Part shown: in pieces, positions 1 through 7,769 of the stretch
Position numbering within the stretch: position 1 is the first letter of the stretch
How the letters are laid out: each line of letters opens with the position of its first letter
From: a virus
DNA: 22,051 bases
IMG/VR virus record: IMGVR_UViG_3300042465_002295
Location: 1 to 22,051 of that record
Direction: 5' to 3' (one strand)
The notes under the pieces: generated by a model
Database searches by the model: none
Told to the model about the DNA's origin: nothing
Seen by the model: only the letters and a program-made list of their open reading frames with translations
Position numbers and translations under genes: made by a program

Positions 1-1
1 G

Positions 2-145
2 GCCTCGCTTGAGAAGAACGACATCGACCGGACGAAGCTGTTGCTCGAGGCCGAGACGCAGGAAGGCGACGGCCTCGACGACGCCCGCCGGCTGCGCGCC
101 GACCTCGACGAGATCGACCGCATGGAGGGCCGCCGTGCTGACTGA
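2..145 (+). CDS. 3' end of an unidentified phage gene (partial)
   Basis: An open frame enters from the left edge and stops at TGA 143-145, giving 47 C-terminal residues. They are very rich in charged residues (runs such as EKNDIDRTKLLLEAETQ and RRLRADLDEIDRMEGRR) and look strongly helical, possibly coiled coil. The gene overlaps the terminase start by 11 bases. A gene just upstream of a large terminase is often the small terminase subunit, but the fragment has no recognisable motif, so that is only a possibility. An ATG at 122 in this frame is probably just an internal methionine. Confidence 0.6.
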   Translation, partial: ASLEKNDIDRTKLLLEAETQEGDGLDDARRLRADLDEIDRMEGRRAD

Positions 146-1436
146 GCGTTGGGTGCAGCTTGACGAGCACGCCGAGCAGCTCGCGCTGATCAACAGCCGC
201 GCGCGGTTCCGCGTCGTCGCAGCCGGTCGCCGCAGTGGCAAAACGGAACGCCTCAAACGCCGCCTTGTGCGGTGTGGCCTCGCCGGCCTGACCGGCGTGC
301 CCAGCCCCACCTTCGTCGCGGCCGCGCCGACGCGCGACCAGGCCAAGCGCATCTTCTGGGCCGACCTCAAGGCGCTTTCGCCGCGGGAGTGGGTCGAGTC
401 GGTAAGCGAGTCCGAGCTGACCATCCGCTACCGCAGCCGCGCGCAGCTTATGGTGGTCGGCCTCGACCGCCCGCAGCGCATCGAAGGCGTGCCTCTCGAT
501 GGCATCGGAGTCGACGAGATCGCCGAGGTGAAGCGCGAGTCGTGGGAGCAGAGCATCCGCCCGGCGCTGTCGACGCGCGGGCGCCCGCCTGGCTGGGCAT
601 GGTTCACGGGCCGGCCAAAGGGGCGCGGCCTGTTCTACGAGCTCTACAGCAGAGCCGGCACCCGCGAGGGCTGGGAGTCGTTCACGTGGACCAGCGCCAC
701 GGTCGTAGACGCTGCCGAGATCGAGCAGGCGAAGGCCGACCTCGACCCGCTCACGTTCGCGCAGGAGTATGAGGCGCAGTGGGTGACGTTCGAAGGGCTG
801 GCCTACTACCCGTGGTCGGCGAAGGACCACCTGCGCACGCTGCAGGTCAACCCCGGAAAACCGCTGATCATCGCCCTCGACTTCAACGTCGACCCCGGAA
901 CCGCGGTCATCATGCAGGAGCAGTACCTCGACGGCGAGACGCGCACGTGCGTCGTCGGCGAGGTGCACATCCCGCGCAACAGCAACACGCCCGCCGTCTG
1001 CCGCAAGCTCGTCGCCGACTACGGCAAGCATCCAGCCGACGTGTACCTCTACGGCGACCCCGCCGGCGGCGCGCGGCACACGAGCCAGACCGAGGGCACC
1101 GACTGGGACCTGGCGCGGCAGGTGCTGCAGCCGGCGTTCGGCGACCGCCTCAAGTGGCGCGTTGCCAAGCGTCCGCCCTACGTGCGCGACCGCCTCAACG
1201 CCGTCAACTCCCGGCTGCGTTCCTCGAGCAACGTTGTGCGGCTGCTCGTGGACCCGGCGCGCGCGCCCAACGTGGTCAAGGACTTTGAGGGCGTGGTGCT
1301 GCTCAAGGGCGGGTCGGGCGAGATCGACAAGAAGGGCAGCGAGGCCAAGGGCCTCACGCACCTAACCGACGCGATCGGCTACTACATCTCCGAGGCGCAC
1401 GGCATCGCGGCCCGCGTCACCACGATCGAGGACTGA
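135..1436 (+). CDS. terL: Terminase large subunit (DNA-packaging ATPase/nuclease)
   Basis: This is the motor that cuts concatemeric phage DNA and pumps it through the portal into the prohead. The 433-residue product has a Walker A motif (AAGRRSGKTE, about residues 29-38), a Walker B motif (IGVDE, about 124-128) and a TGRPKGRG coupling-type motif (about 158-165). An RNase H-like nuclease domain follows, with acidic residues at D249 (ALDFNVDPG), D308 (YLYGDPAGG) and D412 (HLTDAIGYY). Length and motif order are normal for the family. The start is GTG 135. It lies behind a GGAGGG element at about 124-129, and the Walker A motif then falls about 30 residues in, as expected. Extending the frame upstream would only add a low-complexity R/T/S sequence that overlaps the preceding gene. 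The next gene starts two bases after the stop. Confidence 0.95.
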   Translation: MLTERWVQLDEHAEQLALINSRARFRVVAAGRRSGKTERLKRRLVRCGLAGLTGVPSPTFVAAAPTRDQAKRIFWADLKALSPREWVESVSESELTIRYRSRAQLMVVGLDRPQRIEGVPLDGIGVDEIAEVKRESWEQSIRPALSTRGRPPGWAWFTGRPKGRGLFYELYSRAGTREGWESFTWTSATVVDAAEIEQAKADLDPLTFAQEYEAQWVTFEGLAYYPWSAKDHLRTLQVNPGKPLIIALDFNVDPGTAVIMQEQYLDGETRTCVVGEVHIPRNSNTPAVCRKLVADYGKHPADVYLYGDPAGGARHTSQTEGTDWDLARQVLQPAFGDRLKWRVAKRPPYVRDRLNAVNSRLRSSSNVVRLLVDPARAPNVVKDFEGVVLLKGGSGEIDKKGSEAKGLTHLTDAIGYYISEAHGIAARVTTIED

Positions 1437-1438
1437 CC

Positions 1439-2977
1439 ATGGCAAACGACGTAGGCACCTGGAGCGGAACGCGGCGCGAGATGGAGGACGCCTGGGAGCT
1501 GCCGCGCGTGCTGCGCGCTGGCACCCGTGCGATGCGTGCGGCGGGCGCCCGCTTCACGCCGGCGACGAAGAAGGAGATGCGCACCCCGGGCCGGTACGCG
1601 CAGCGCCTGGCGCGCACGGTGCTGTTTCCCATCTACGACCGCACGGTTCGCAAGCTGGCGTCGCTGCCGTTCCAGAAGCCGCCCGTGACGACTGGCCAGC
1701 TTCCCGAGCCGCTCGACCGCCTGATCCAGAGTGCCGACCGTGGCGGCACCTCGCTGTCGGGCTTCGCCCAGTCGATCTACGAGGACGCCATCGACCGAGG
1801 CCTCGGCCTGTTCTTGGTCGACAACGTGCCGACGCAGGGCATGAGCCTCGTCGAGGCCGACGCCGTCGACGCCCGCCCGTACTTCCGCCGCATCGCGCCC
1901 GACAACTTCGTCGGCGCTCGAACGGAGATGCGCAACGGCGTCGAGGTCGTGACCGAGCTGCGTTTCCGGCACTGGTACTACACCTCGTCGCCCGTCGGCG
2001 GCACGGACGTGCTGTCGGACATGGTCGAGGTCTGGACGCCCGAGGTGGTCCAGAAGTGGTACCGCGCCGGCAGCGACCAGGACCCCGACCGCGAGCAGCT
2101 CGCCACCCGCGAGTTCCTGAGCGGCTACCGGCTCGGCGAGACGATCGCGCACGGATTCGGGCGCGTTCCGGTAGTGGCGATCTACACCAAGCGGATCGGC
2201 GCGCTGCATGGCGAGCCGCCGATGGAGGACCTCGCGTGGCAGAACGTCGCGCACTGGAACAGCCTGTCGATGCAGGGCGAGGCGCTGCACTACTGCCGCA
2301 GCCCCATCCTGAAGATCGCCGGCGTGTCGTCGCAGATGGCTGAGTCTAGGCCCGAGGCTGGCCCCGGCGCGACTATCACGGACACCAGCAACGAGGTCGA
2401 CATCAGCTTCGTCGAGATTGCTGGCACGTCGCTGTCGGCAGGCGAGGTCGAGATCAAGCGCATCGAGGAGCGGTGCATGGCCCTCGGTATGCAGCCCATC
2501 ATGGCCGTCGCCGGGCCTGCTACCGCGACGGGCGAGGTGCGCGCCGACAGCAACGAGAAGTCGGAGGCGCAACGCTGGATCGAGGGCCTGGAGTGGGCCG
2601 TTTACCAGGCCATCGAGTACGCCGCCGAGATGGTCGGCGTGGCGCTGCCCGAGGACTTTGACTGGACGCTCTACCGCGACTCCAGCCTCATCGCCGGCAA
2701 GGCGACCGACGTGCCCGTCATCCAGGCGTTGCTGAACGCTGGCCAGATCCCGCTCGCCGTCGGCCTGCGCGAGCTGGCTGCGCGCGGCGTGCTGTCGACG
2801 GTCGACGACCCGGACGCGCTGGCCGCCGAGATGGAGGCGCAGAAGGAGCGCGGGCGCGAGGCCCAGATGACGGCGATGCTGGCGAGCATCCAGCAGGACC
2901 GCCAGGCCGCCGCCGGCGACAACGAGGAGGAGGAGGAGGAGGAGAGCGCCGAGGACGAAGACGAGGCCGAGGCGTGA
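1439..2977 (+). CDS. Portal protein (DUF4055-like)
   Basis: The 512-residue product is probably the portal, the dodecameric ring at the capsid vertex through which DNA passes. The N-terminal half has the pattern of the DUF4055 phage family (RYAQRLARTVLFPIYDRTVRKLASLPFQKPP, seen across residues 58-86), followed by a mixed alpha/beta body. A proline/alanine-rich PIMAVAGPATATGEVR stretch leads into long helices. The position right after the large terminase supports the portal role. The last 25 or so residues are extremely acidic: seven consecutive glutamates encoded by a (GAG)7 run, then alternating E/D/A. The ATG at 1439 lies 6 bases after GAGGA (1428-1432). The family assignment comes from sequence pattern and gene order, not a database search. 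Confidence 0.85.
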   Translation: MANDVGTWSGTRREMEDAWELPRVLRAGTRAMRAAGARFTPATKKEMRTPGRYAQRLARTVLFPIYDRTVRKLASLPFQKPPVTTGQLPEPLDRLIQSADRGGTSLSGFAQSIYEDAIDRGLGLFLVDNVPTQGMSLVEADAVDARPYFRRIAPDNFVGARTEMRNGVEVVTELRFRHWYYTSSPVGGTDVLSDMVEVWTPEVVQKWYRAGSDQDPDREQLATREFLSGYRLGETIAHGFGRVPVVAIYTKRIGALHGEPPMEDLAWQNVAHWNSLSMQGEALHYCRSPILKIAGVSSQMAESRPEAGPGATITDTSNEVDISFVEIAGTSLSAGEVEIKRIEERCMALGMQPIMAVAGPATATGEVRADSNEKSEAQRWIEGLEWAVYQAIEYAAEMVGVALPEDFDWTLYRDSSLIAGKATDVPVIQALLNAGQIPLAVGLRELAARGVLSTVDDPDALAAEMEAQKERGREAQMTAMLASIQQDRQAAAGDNEEEEEEESAEDEDEAEA

Positions 2978-3198
2978 ACCTTGACGGCAGGCTGGCCCAG
3001 GCCTGCCGGTGCGGCGGGCGCGGGTACATGTACCGCTGCTACGACCGCGTCGCCGACGGCACCTACGTGCACATCGGCTATAGCGCCTCGTGCGAGGTCT
3101 GCGGGGCGACGACCGAACGCTTCCGGTCGTTCCGCGAGACGCGCAAGGCGTGGCTTGACCGTGAATGCCCGCACACCTACAGCCCGGTAGACCAATGA
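2974..3198 (+). CDS. Small cysteine-rich zinc-ribbon-like protein
   Basis: This 74-residue protein starts at GTG 2974, overlapping the portal stop by 4 bases (GTGA), with GAGG at 2963-2966 as a plausible ribosome binding site. It has a CRCGGRG knuckle near residue 11 and a CEVCGATT knuckle near residue 40. A KAWLDREC segment follows, which resembles the A-x-x-W-N-R-R end of small Lar-like restriction-alleviation zinc ribbons. A folded, metal-binding mini-protein is likely. The function is unknown, and a Lar-like role is only a resemblance. It sits oddly between portal and minor head genes, where structural proteins are usual. Confidence 0.7.
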   Translation: MNLDGRLAQACRCGGRGYMYRCYDRVADGTYVHIGYSASCEVCGATTERFRSFRETRKAWLDRECPHTYSPVDQ

Positions 3199-3238
3199 CC
3201 GGAACCAACAAACCCAACCCCTGACCGAGGACTGACAG

Positions 3239-3601
3239 ATGCCCCAAACCGTCCACATCTCGCTCGTCGAGATCGCCCCGCAGTTCGCCAACCCCGGCAG
3301 CATCGCCATGGCTCGCTCGCAGGCGCTGGCCTCGGAGAGCAACGCCTCAGTGACCACCTCCAGCATCACCGCGACGACGCAGCCCAACTCGGCGACGATC
3401 GGAGGACGTGACATCGAGCGCCTCGCGTGGCGCATCTCGGTGCCGCCGGCTGCGGCCGCCGCGGATCGCATCTACGCCCGCATCGCGCCAACGGCGACGG
3501 CGGCGACGACCAGCGACATGCACCTGGCCCACAACCAGGTCCACTTCCTGGCGTGCACGACCGTCGGCGAACGACTCACACTGATCGGCAACGTCACGTG
3601 A
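3239..3601 (+). CDS. Hypothetical protein between portal and minor head protein
   Basis: This is a 120-residue protein I do not recognise. ATG 3239 follows a 40-base gap that contains a CGAGGA element (about 3223-3228). The sequence is rich in A, S, T, V and I with few charged residues, and looks beta-rich. It has a TTSSITATTQPNSATIGG tract in the middle, a short alanine run (PPAAAAADRIYARIAP) and no membrane segment or cysteine cluster. Its stop overlaps the GTG of the minor head gene (GTGA, 3598-3601), so the two are probably translationally coupled. A virion component is plausible from position only. Confidence 0.65.
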   Translation: MPQTVHISLVEIAPQFANPGSIAMARSQALASESNASVTTSSITATTQPNSATIGGRDIERLAWRISVPPAAAAADRIYARIAPTATAATTSDMHLAHNQVHFLACTTVGERLTLIGNVT

Positions 3602-4701
3602 CCGGAACGCCGCCACTGACCGAGGCGCAGCGCCTGCGGGCTGCCCTGCGCGAGCACGCCGGCCAGTGGATCAGCCGCTTCTACCGGCATGAGCTGCTGG
3701 TGGCGCGGGCTGTGCGCGGCATCCAGAACGACGCCGCCGAGGAGTTCCGGCGGCTCGTCGTAGGGCCGTTGGTCAAGCGCATCGCCGCCGGCATGGCGAC
3801 GTTCGACCGGCGCGGCTCGGACGTGATCGTCGACCAGACGCCCGAGCTGCGCCGGCTGATCGCCGAGGCGTCCCAGCTCGTCAAGCAGGGCGTCGAGGAG
3901 CTGAAGCGCAGCACCAAGGCCAAGCTGGGCGAGCTGGTGAAGCAGGAGGCCGGCTGGGTGCAGGAGAGCGCCAAAAAGGTCCTGCGCCTGACCAGCGTGC
4001 GCCCGATCAGCCTGCAGCGCATCGAGGCCGCCGTCGAGCAGCGCCCGTACCTCGGCGCGACCACCGAGGAGTGGTTCGACAGCCTGGTCGGCGGCGACAA
4101 CGGCGTCATTGACAACGCCAAGTTCGCCATCCAGACCGGCGTGCAACGCGGGCTGTCGACCGACGAGATCGTGCGAACCGTCCGAGGCACCAAGGCGGGC
4201 GGATACGCCGACGGCCTCATCAGCGGGACCAACGTCGACCAGGTGCGCGCCCTAGTGCGTACGGCGGCGAGTCACGCCAGCGCGACGACCAGGCAGCAGA
4301 CGTTTGAGCAGCTCGGCGTCGAGGAGTGGCAGTTCATCGCCACCTTGGATAGCCGCACGTCGATCCAGTGCGCAGCGAACGACGGCAAGGTGTTCAAGAT
4401 GGGGACCGGCCCGGTGCCTCCCCTGCACCCGAACTGCAGGTCGACCATCGTGCCCTGGACCGGCAACGTCATAGGCAACCGCGCCAGCGTCAACGGACCG
4501 GTGCCGGCGGAAACGACGTTTCCCGACTGGCTGGAAGGCCAGCCGCGCAGCGTCCAGGACGAGATGCTCGGCCCGAGCCGAGCGGCGGCGTGGCGCGCCG
4601 GCGACCTGACCTTCGACCAGATGGTCGGGCGCGACCTGCTGCCGCTGTCCATCGACGAGCTGCGCAAGCGTGACCTGATCCCCGACCCCGAGGACGAGTG
4701 A
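3598..4701 (+). CDS. MuF-like minor head / head morphogenesis protein
   Basis: The 367-residue product matches the Mu gpF / SPP1 gp7 family of minor capsid proteins, which bind portal and capsid during prohead assembly. The signature is in the C-terminal half: an EEWQFIATLDSRTSIQC segment, then a D-G-K-V-F block, then PVPPLHPNCRSTIVPW. These contain the conserved cysteine and the HPNCR motif. The N-terminal half is helical with many charged residues. Start GTG 3598 overlaps the previous stop (GTGA). There is no strong Shine-Dalgarno sequence, so translational coupling is likely. The frame stays open upstream, but that part is an arginine-rich shadow of the preceding gene. Confidence 0.92.
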   Translation: MTGTPPLTEAQRLRAALREHAGQWISRFYRHELLVARAVRGIQNDAAEEFRRLVVGPLVKRIAAGMATFDRRGSDVIVDQTPELRRLIAEASQLVKQGVEELKRSTKAKLGELVKQEAGWVQESAKKVLRLTSVRPISLQRIEAAVEQRPYLGATTEEWFDSLVGGDNGVIDNAKFAIQTGVQRGLSTDEIVRTVRGTKAGGYADGLISGTNVDQVRALVRTAASHASATTRQQTFEQLGVEEWQFIATLDSRTSIQCAANDGKVFKMGTGPVPPLHPNCRSTIVPWTGNVIGNRASVNGPVPAETTFPDWLEGQPRSVQDEMLGPSRAAAWRAGDLTFDQMVGRDLLPLSIDELRKRDLIPDPEDE

Positions 4702-4940
4702 CCCGCGACCCCGACCTCACGCAGGCGATCCTGGCACGCGCCGGCGACCTCGTGCACCACATGACCCGCAAGGGATACCAGATCGCCGTCGCCAGCGGGC
4801 CGGCGCCCAACGGCGTCGAGTGCGCGGTGATCATCTGCACCGGCGACCGGGCCGAGATGCTGGCCGAGCTGGGGCGCAGGCTGGCGAAGATGATCGACGA
4901 CGAGCGCAAGCAGATGCGCGACGACGCGGCCAAGAACTGA
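4698..4940 (+). CDS. Small hypothetical protein after the minor head gene
   Basis: This is an 80-residue protein with a GTG start overlapping the preceding stop (GTGA, 4698-4701), preceded by GAGGA at 4690-4694. The middle (GYQIAVASGP, ECAVIICTG) looks like two beta strands. The C-terminus, from about DRAEMLAELGRRLAKMIDDE, is a strongly charged amphipathic helix. No family is recognised. Codon use matches the neighbours and the operon spacing is tight, so the gene is believable. It ends 43 bases before the chosen scaffold start. Confidence 0.65.
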   Translation: MTRDPDLTQAILARAGDLVHHMTRKGYQIAVASGPAPNGVECAVIICTGDRAEMLAELGRRLAKMIDDERKQMRDDAAKN

Positions 4941-4983
4941 CCCTAGGCGCGCTCCCTGGGTGGCGATATACCCCGAAGGCACT

Positions 4984-5736
4984 ATGCCCTTTCGCCTCGT
5001 AGCCGACAGCCTGAGCGACCTTCCCGAGGGTCTGCGCGACGTTGCCAAGCAAGAAGGCAGCGTCTTCGTCGTGGCCGGGCTGAAGGACGGGTGGGCGATC
5101 GAGGACGTGAAGGGCCTCAAGTCGGCTCTCGTCGAAGCGCGCAGCGAGCGCGACGCGGCCAAGGCCGCCGCCAAGGCGTTCGACGGATTGGACCCTGCCG
5201 CCGCAGCCGAGGCGCGTGAGGCGCTGGAGAAGCTGAAGGCCGGCCAACTGAAGGGCAGCAAGGAGATCGACGAGTGGAAGGCCGCCGTCGAGAAGAAGGT
5301 GGCAGACGAGCGCGCGAAGCTGGAAGGCAAGCTGACCGCGCGCACTGCTGCATTGCGTGAGCGCATGATCCAGGGCGAACTTGCTCCAGTCGTCGCCAAG
5401 CTCGGCGGCGCGGAGGCGATGGACGCGATCATGACGCTGGCCAAGCAGCACATCCGCATCGACGAAGACGATGCGGGAAACCTCAAGCATTCCATCGTCG
5501 ACGCGAGCGGGAAGCCGCGTCTGGCGAAGAAGTCGGGTTCCAGTGACCCGATGGGATTTGAAGAGCTGATTGCCGAGATGCGGGACGCATCCTCGACGCG
5601 CGGCCTCTTCAAAGCTCCAGCCGCCGGTGGATCCGGTGGCGGCTCGCAGACTGGCGGTGCCGGTCGCGCAGCAAACCCCGGGCAGCAACTACTGCCCACA
5701 AGGGAACTGCTGAACCGTGGAAACTCCACTGCGTAG
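4984..5736 (+). CDS. Putative capsid scaffolding protein
   Basis: The 250-residue product probably guides capsid assembly and leaves the mature head. It begins MPFRLVADSLSDLPEGLRDV and continues into a long charged helical region, about residues 40-130, dense in K, E, A, R and D with coiled-coil character. The C-terminus is glycine/serine-rich (GGSGGGSQTGG). This composition and the position directly before the major capsid gene are typical of scaffolds. I chose ATG 4984 because a GAAGG element (4975-4979) lies just upstream. A GTG at 4960 would add 8 residues without a clear ribosome binding site. The assignment rests on context and composition. Confidence 0.72.
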   Translation: MPFRLVADSLSDLPEGLRDVAKQEGSVFVVAGLKDGWAIEDVKGLKSALVEARSERDAAKAAAKAFDGLDPAAAAEAREALEKLKAGQLKGSKEIDEWKAAVEKKVADERAKLEGKLTARTAALRERMIQGELAPVVAKLGGAEAMDAIMTLAKQHIRIDEDDAGNLKHSIVDASGKPRLAKKSGSSDPMGFEELIAEMRDASSTRGLFKAPAAGGSGGGSQTGGAGRAANPGQQLLPTRELLNRGNSTA

Positions 5737-5761
5737 CGTCCGGGCTAGGCTGTCTGTCGGT

Positions 5762-5795
5762 GTTCTCGTGTGGGCCAACACACACACGAGAGAAC
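5762..5795 (+). promoter_or_regulatory. Hairpin covering the ribosome binding site of the major capsid gene
   Basis: CTCGTGTG (5765-5772) pairs perfectly with CACACGAG (5783-5790) across a 10-base loop. The stem can extend by GTT/AAC (5762-5764 with 5793-5795) past a two-base bulge. The GAGAG that best serves as Shine-Dalgarno sequence (5788-5792) lies in the 3' arm and bulge, 4 bases before the ATG at 5797. No T-run follows, so this is not an ordinary intrinsic terminator. A role in translation control or mRNA stability is inferred. Confidence 0.5.
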
Positions 5796-5796
5796 C

Positions 5797-6762
5797 ATGG
5801 CAGTCAGTCTGTATCAGTCTGCGCTGATCGCGCAGAACAACGGCGAGTTCAAGAAGGCGGGCATCCTGTCCACGTTTGCGGAGGCTTCGCCTCTGCTCGC
5901 GGCAATGCCGATGGTCACCATCCAGGGCAACAGCTTCGCGTGGACGCGCGAGGCCGGCCTTGGCTCGGTCCAGTTCCGCGCGGTGAACGGCTCCTACACC
6001 GAGAGCGCTGGCACCGTCGAGACGCGCAGCGTCCCGCTCAAGATCATCGGCGGCGACCTCGACGTGGACCGCTACCTCGTCCAGACGCACGGCCAGGAGA
6101 TCCGGTCGGCACATGAGACGATGAAGGCGAAGCTGCTCGCGCAGCGGATCGCCTACGAGATCGTCAAGGGCAGCGTCACCGCTGCGGGCGGCGCGACGGC
6201 GGACGTGAACGGCTTCGACGGCCTGCAGGTCCGCTACGGCGGCGGCTTCGGCACTGCGGTCGTGGACGGCGGCGAGAACGCCGACCAGATCATCCAGAAC
6301 AGCGGCGGCGCGGGCCTGTCGATCAAGTCGCTCGACGAAGCCATCCAGGCCGTCGACAACCCGACGCACCTGCTGATGGCGAAGAAGACGAAGGTCAACA
6401 TGACGGCCTTCATGCGCAGCTCTTCGTCGCTGGCGACCTCGCGCGACGAGTTCGGTCGCATCATCACGACCTACGCGGGTCTGCCGATCCTGGAAGCCGA
6501 CATCCTCGGCACCAGCACCGGCCTTCAGGGCCTCGGCTTCAACGAGAACGCCGACAGCTCGACCTCGATCTACGTCCTGTCCATGTCGGACATGGGCCTG
6601 CAGATGGTCCAGAACGGCGGCATCGAGGTCCGCGACCTGGGCGAGCAGGACAGCAAGCCCGTCTTCCGCACCCGCGTCGAGTGGTACTGCAACGTGGTGG
6701 ACATCCACCCGCGCTGCGTCGCTCGTCTGTACGACATCAGCGACGCCACGGCGATCGCCTGA
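5797..6762 (+). CDS. Major capsid protein
   Basis: The 321-residue product is the likely shell subunit, probably with an HK97-like fold. It has an N-terminal helix (MAVSLYQSALIAQNNGEFKK), then the pattern AEASPLLAAMPMVTIQGNSFAW and an acidic loop VNGSYTESAGTVETRSVPLKIIGGDLDVDR written across residues 67-96. These are features seen in the N-arm and P-domain of small HK97-type capsid proteins resembling the GP7-like group. The RVEWYCNVVDIHPRCVARLYDI end also fits. Position after the scaffold supports it. The start is ATG 5797. An upstream in-frame GTG at 5770 lies inside the hairpin loop region and has no ribosome binding site. Confidence 0.87.
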   Translation: MAVSLYQSALIAQNNGEFKKAGILSTFAEASPLLAAMPMVTIQGNSFAWTREAGLGSVQFRAVNGSYTESAGTVETRSVPLKIIGGDLDVDRYLVQTHGQEIRSAHETMKAKLLAQRIAYEIVKGSVTAAGGATADVNGFDGLQVRYGGGFGTAVVDGGENADQIIQNSGGAGLSIKSLDEAIQAVDNPTHLLMAKKTKVNMTAFMRSSSSLATSRDEFGRIITTYAGLPILEADILGTSTGLQGLGFNENADSSTSIYVLSMSDMGLQMVQNGGIEVRDLGEQDSKPVFRTRVEWYCNVVDIHPRCVARLYDISDATAIA

Positions 6763-6778
6763 ACCCAGGAGCACCAAC

Positions 6779-7228
6779 ATGGCACACCAGAACTTCAACC
6801 ATCTGCTGGACGACTCGCTCCAGCTCAAGGCGGCTGGCCTCGTCCAAAACACCGCCAACGGCTCGCTGGTCGTCGATCTCGGCCCCGGCTTCCACGCCTT
6901 CGACGTGGTCGTCGATTGGACGGCCTGCGAAGTCGCTACGGGCGACGAGGTCTACACCGTCGTCATCCAGGGCGCGACGGACTCGGCGATGACCACGCCC
7001 TACGAGCTGGTCAAGCAGAGCTTCGGTGACTCCAGCGCGAACGGCGACGGCGTCGACACGCCTCCGGCCGGTCGCCTGGTCATCACCGGCAGCAACGTCC
7101 AGATCACCAGCGCCAGCGACGGCAACACCGTTGTCCCGCTGCGGTACATCCGCATCCGCACGATCGTCGGTGGCACGGTCGCCACGGGCTTCAACTACAC
7201 GGCGTGGCTGACGCTGCGGCAGAAGTGA
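6779..7228 (+). CDS. Putative capsid cement/decoration protein, copy 1
   Basis: This 149-residue protein has a good ribosome binding site (AGGAG 6767-6771, 7-base spacing). It looks all-beta: a short helical N-terminus, then VVDLGPGFHAFDVVVDWTAC, GDEVYTVVIQG and a final RYIRIRTIVGG...AWLTLRQK. Its position right after the capsid gene and the IDLG/strand pattern resemble the Bbp16-type jelly-roll cement proteins that reinforce capsids. The next gene is a paralogue. A decoration role is inferred from position and pattern. Confidence 0.72.
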   Translation: MAHQNFNHLLDDSLQLKAAGLVQNTANGSLVVDLGPGFHAFDVVVDWTACEVATGDEVYTVVIQGATDSAMTTPYELVKQSFGDSSANGDGVDTPPAGRLVITGSNVQITSASDGNTVVPLRYIRIRTIVGGTVATGFNYTAWLTLRQK

Positions 7229-7232
7229 ACTC

Positions 7233-7763
7233 ATGGCTTTCCTGGCCTACAACTTCCCGCTGGACCAGGCCGACAAGCTGACCGACACGATCACGCGCAC
7301 CACCGCAGGCTCCACCGACGGAACCGTCGATGCCGCGGCGCGCGTGATCGACCTCGGTCTGCTGCCGCCGGCCTTCAACGTCAACACGACCAGCGTCTCG
7401 CCGTTCGCCAAGATGGCCGTCCTAGTCGATTGGACGACCTGCGATGTCGCCGACGGCGACGAGGTCTACACGTGTGAGCTGCAAGGCTCAAACTCGACGG
7501 CCTTCACCAACGCCTACCGCCTCGGCGTGATGCAGCTCGGCAACGGCAACCTGATCGGCTACCCGGGCGCGTCGTTCGACACGATGCCCAACGGCCGTAG
7601 GGTCTTCTACTGCGACAACTGGATCCAGGCGACCGAGGGCGGCGCGACGGCTGCGTCCAACGCCTTCCACTACTGCACGGCGCGTTACGTGCGGTTCCGC
7701 CTGACGGCGGCTGGCACAACGCCAAGCGTCACGATCCTGGGCGCGTGGCTGATCAAGCAGTGA
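7233..7763 (+). CDS. Putative capsid cement/decoration protein, copy 2 (paralogue)
   Basis: The 176-residue product is clearly related to the gene before it. Both share VDWT-x-C-x-V-A-x-GDEVYT-x-x-x-QG in the middle and a RY-V/I-R-F/I-R-x-T-x-x-G...A-W-L end. This copy is longer at the N-terminus (TRTTAGSTDGTVDAAARVID) and in the loop before the last strands, and it has more cysteines. ATG 7233 comes 4 bases after the previous stop with only a weak AGAAG upstream. Two related beta proteins after the capsid gene suggest cement proteins at two capsid sites, or a cement plus a surface decoration protein. Confidence 0.72.
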   Translation: MAFLAYNFPLDQADKLTDTITRTTAGSTDGTVDAAARVIDLGLLPPAFNVNTTSVSPFAKMAVLVDWTTCDVADGDEVYTCELQGSNSTAFTNAYRLGVMQLGNGNLIGYPGASFDTMPNGRRVFYCDNWIQATEGGATAASNAFHYCTARYVRFRLTAAGTTPSVTILGAWLIKQ

Positions 7764-7769
7764 CCAACC

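Noticed and set aside
9-134. Upstream extension of the terminase frame
   Set aside because: The added residues are low-complexity R/T/S and overlap the charged helical end of the preceding gene. GTG 135 has a good ribosome binding site.
1382-3256. Other long minus-strand frames (also 11377-12870, 13360-14643, 16361-17815)
   Set aside because: All lie opposite well-supported + strand genes and have the biased composition of GC-rich shadow frames.
5746-5751. TAGGCT before the capsid gene (also at 12574-12579 before the chaperone gene) as a late promoter -10 box
   Set aside because: No convincing -35 element at proper spacing, and a 6-mer recurring twice is expected by chance.
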